59,904 bases of DNA. Origin: Cytophagaceae bacterium (lineage in GTDB: Bacteria; Bacteroidota; Bacteroidia; Cytophagales; Flexibacteraceae). Location: assembly GCA_947458545.1 (NCBI GenBank), contig CANGYH010000003.1:165809-225712 (forward strand), read 5' to 3'. The position numbers and the translations under genes are program-made. Every line of letters begins with the position of its first letter. Position 1 is the stretch's first letter. Shown here one piece after another: positions 59,664 to 59,904 of the stretch. The notes below the pieces were generated by a model, which did no database searches, was not told the origin of the DNA, and worked only from the letters and a program-made list of their open reading frames with translations.

Positions 59664-59904
59664 CAATGGCTTTGCCATTGTCACGTGCTAAGGCGAGGCT
59701 GCGCCTCGCGTGTAGGCCAGCGCGCCAGACCTGGCAACCTGCAGATGACGTAGGGTGCAGATTGTAGCGCGGGCTGTAGCCCGCGAGGCCCGCGTGTTCA
59801 CCCCAGGCTAAAGCCAGAGGCTACTGCTAAGGCGACGGCTAAAGCCGAACGCTCTGAGCCTTCGGCAGCAAGAAAGTTGCTGTTCGAGGGCTCCAGCCCT
59901 CGCA
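59664..59904. repeat. Palindrome island 2, running off the window edge
   Basis: The 317 bp after dnaE hold no gene. Palindromes: CAATGGCTTTGCCATTG (59664), GCGAGGCTGCGCCTCGC (59693), CGCGGGCTGTAGCCCGCG (59768), AGGCTAAAGCC (59806), CGGCTAAAGCCG (59836), an imperfect one at 59844-59866, and CGAGGGCTCCAGCCCTCG (59885-59902). The first two with their spacer and the flank GTAGGCCAG match 50042-50100; the last, with TTGCTGTT ahead of it, matches the RAYT element end at 25531-25555. Confidence 0.9.

Overview
The window looks like chromosomal DNA from a GC-rich member of the Bacteroidota (order not determined; Cytophagales-like is a guess). The evidence is a SusC-type TonB-dependent receptor, several secreted proteins with type IX secretion (T9SS) C-terminal sorting domains, a Bacteroidota-type FtsZ tail, no Shine-Dalgarno motifs, and many promoter -7 elements of the Bacteroidota form TAnnTTTG just ahead of start codons. 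There is one tRNA gene. I saw no rRNA, prophage or CRISPR array.

Layout. 1-7.2 kb (minus strand): 3'-truncated susC-like receptor, GH43-type secreted glycosidase, FtsX/LolE-type permease, TetR regulator, OsmC protein. 7.6-9.7 kb (plus): tRNA-Gly(CCC), a strong hairpin, rimP and nusA, closed by a palindromic terminator. 9.7-14 kb (minus): T9SS cargo protein, RES/Xre toxin-antitoxin pair with a palindromic operator, lepA. 14-24 kb: outer-membrane barrel with a coupled small membrane protein, FAD reductase, ECF sigma factor with a transmembrane partner, MaoC hydratase, LysE exporter, GH3-family adenylating enzyme, tatA. 24-31 kb: gatA, a RAYT transposase inside inverted REP doublets, orphan ligase-associated exonuclease, Uma2 nuclease, S9 peptidase, glyoxalase-like protein, glutathione peroxidase. 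31-36.8 kb: ParE-type TA pair, PA-domain T9SS protein, peroxiredoxin, esterase, a candidate small RNA/leader, YHYH-domain T9SS protein. 36.9-39.6 kb: WYL regulator broken by an in-frame stop, an AT-rich PD-(D/E)XK nuclease and a nucleotidyltransferase; this is the best candidate for an accessory or defence locus. 39.7-49.7 kb: guaB, two envelope proteins, then murG-murC-ftsQ-ftsA-ftsZ. 49.7-59.9 kb: palindrome island, def, two more PA-domain T9SS paralogues, a dinB-dnaE mutasome operon, and a second palindrome island.

Main themes. Housekeeping modules (translation, cell wall and division, GMP synthesis, translesion synthesis) are interleaved with secreted or surface proteins and small mobile or addiction elements. 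Most notable are (i) a RAYT/REP system with related palindromes at four sites, (ii) the WYL-nuclease-NTase cassette with a probable nonsense mutation, (iii) three paralogous secreted PA-domain proteins, (iv) several promoters so close to the start codon that the mRNAs are probably leaderless, and (v) heptameric TTAATTC arrays touching the murG start codon and the glutathione peroxidase stop codon. All functions are assigned by reading motifs; no database search was run.
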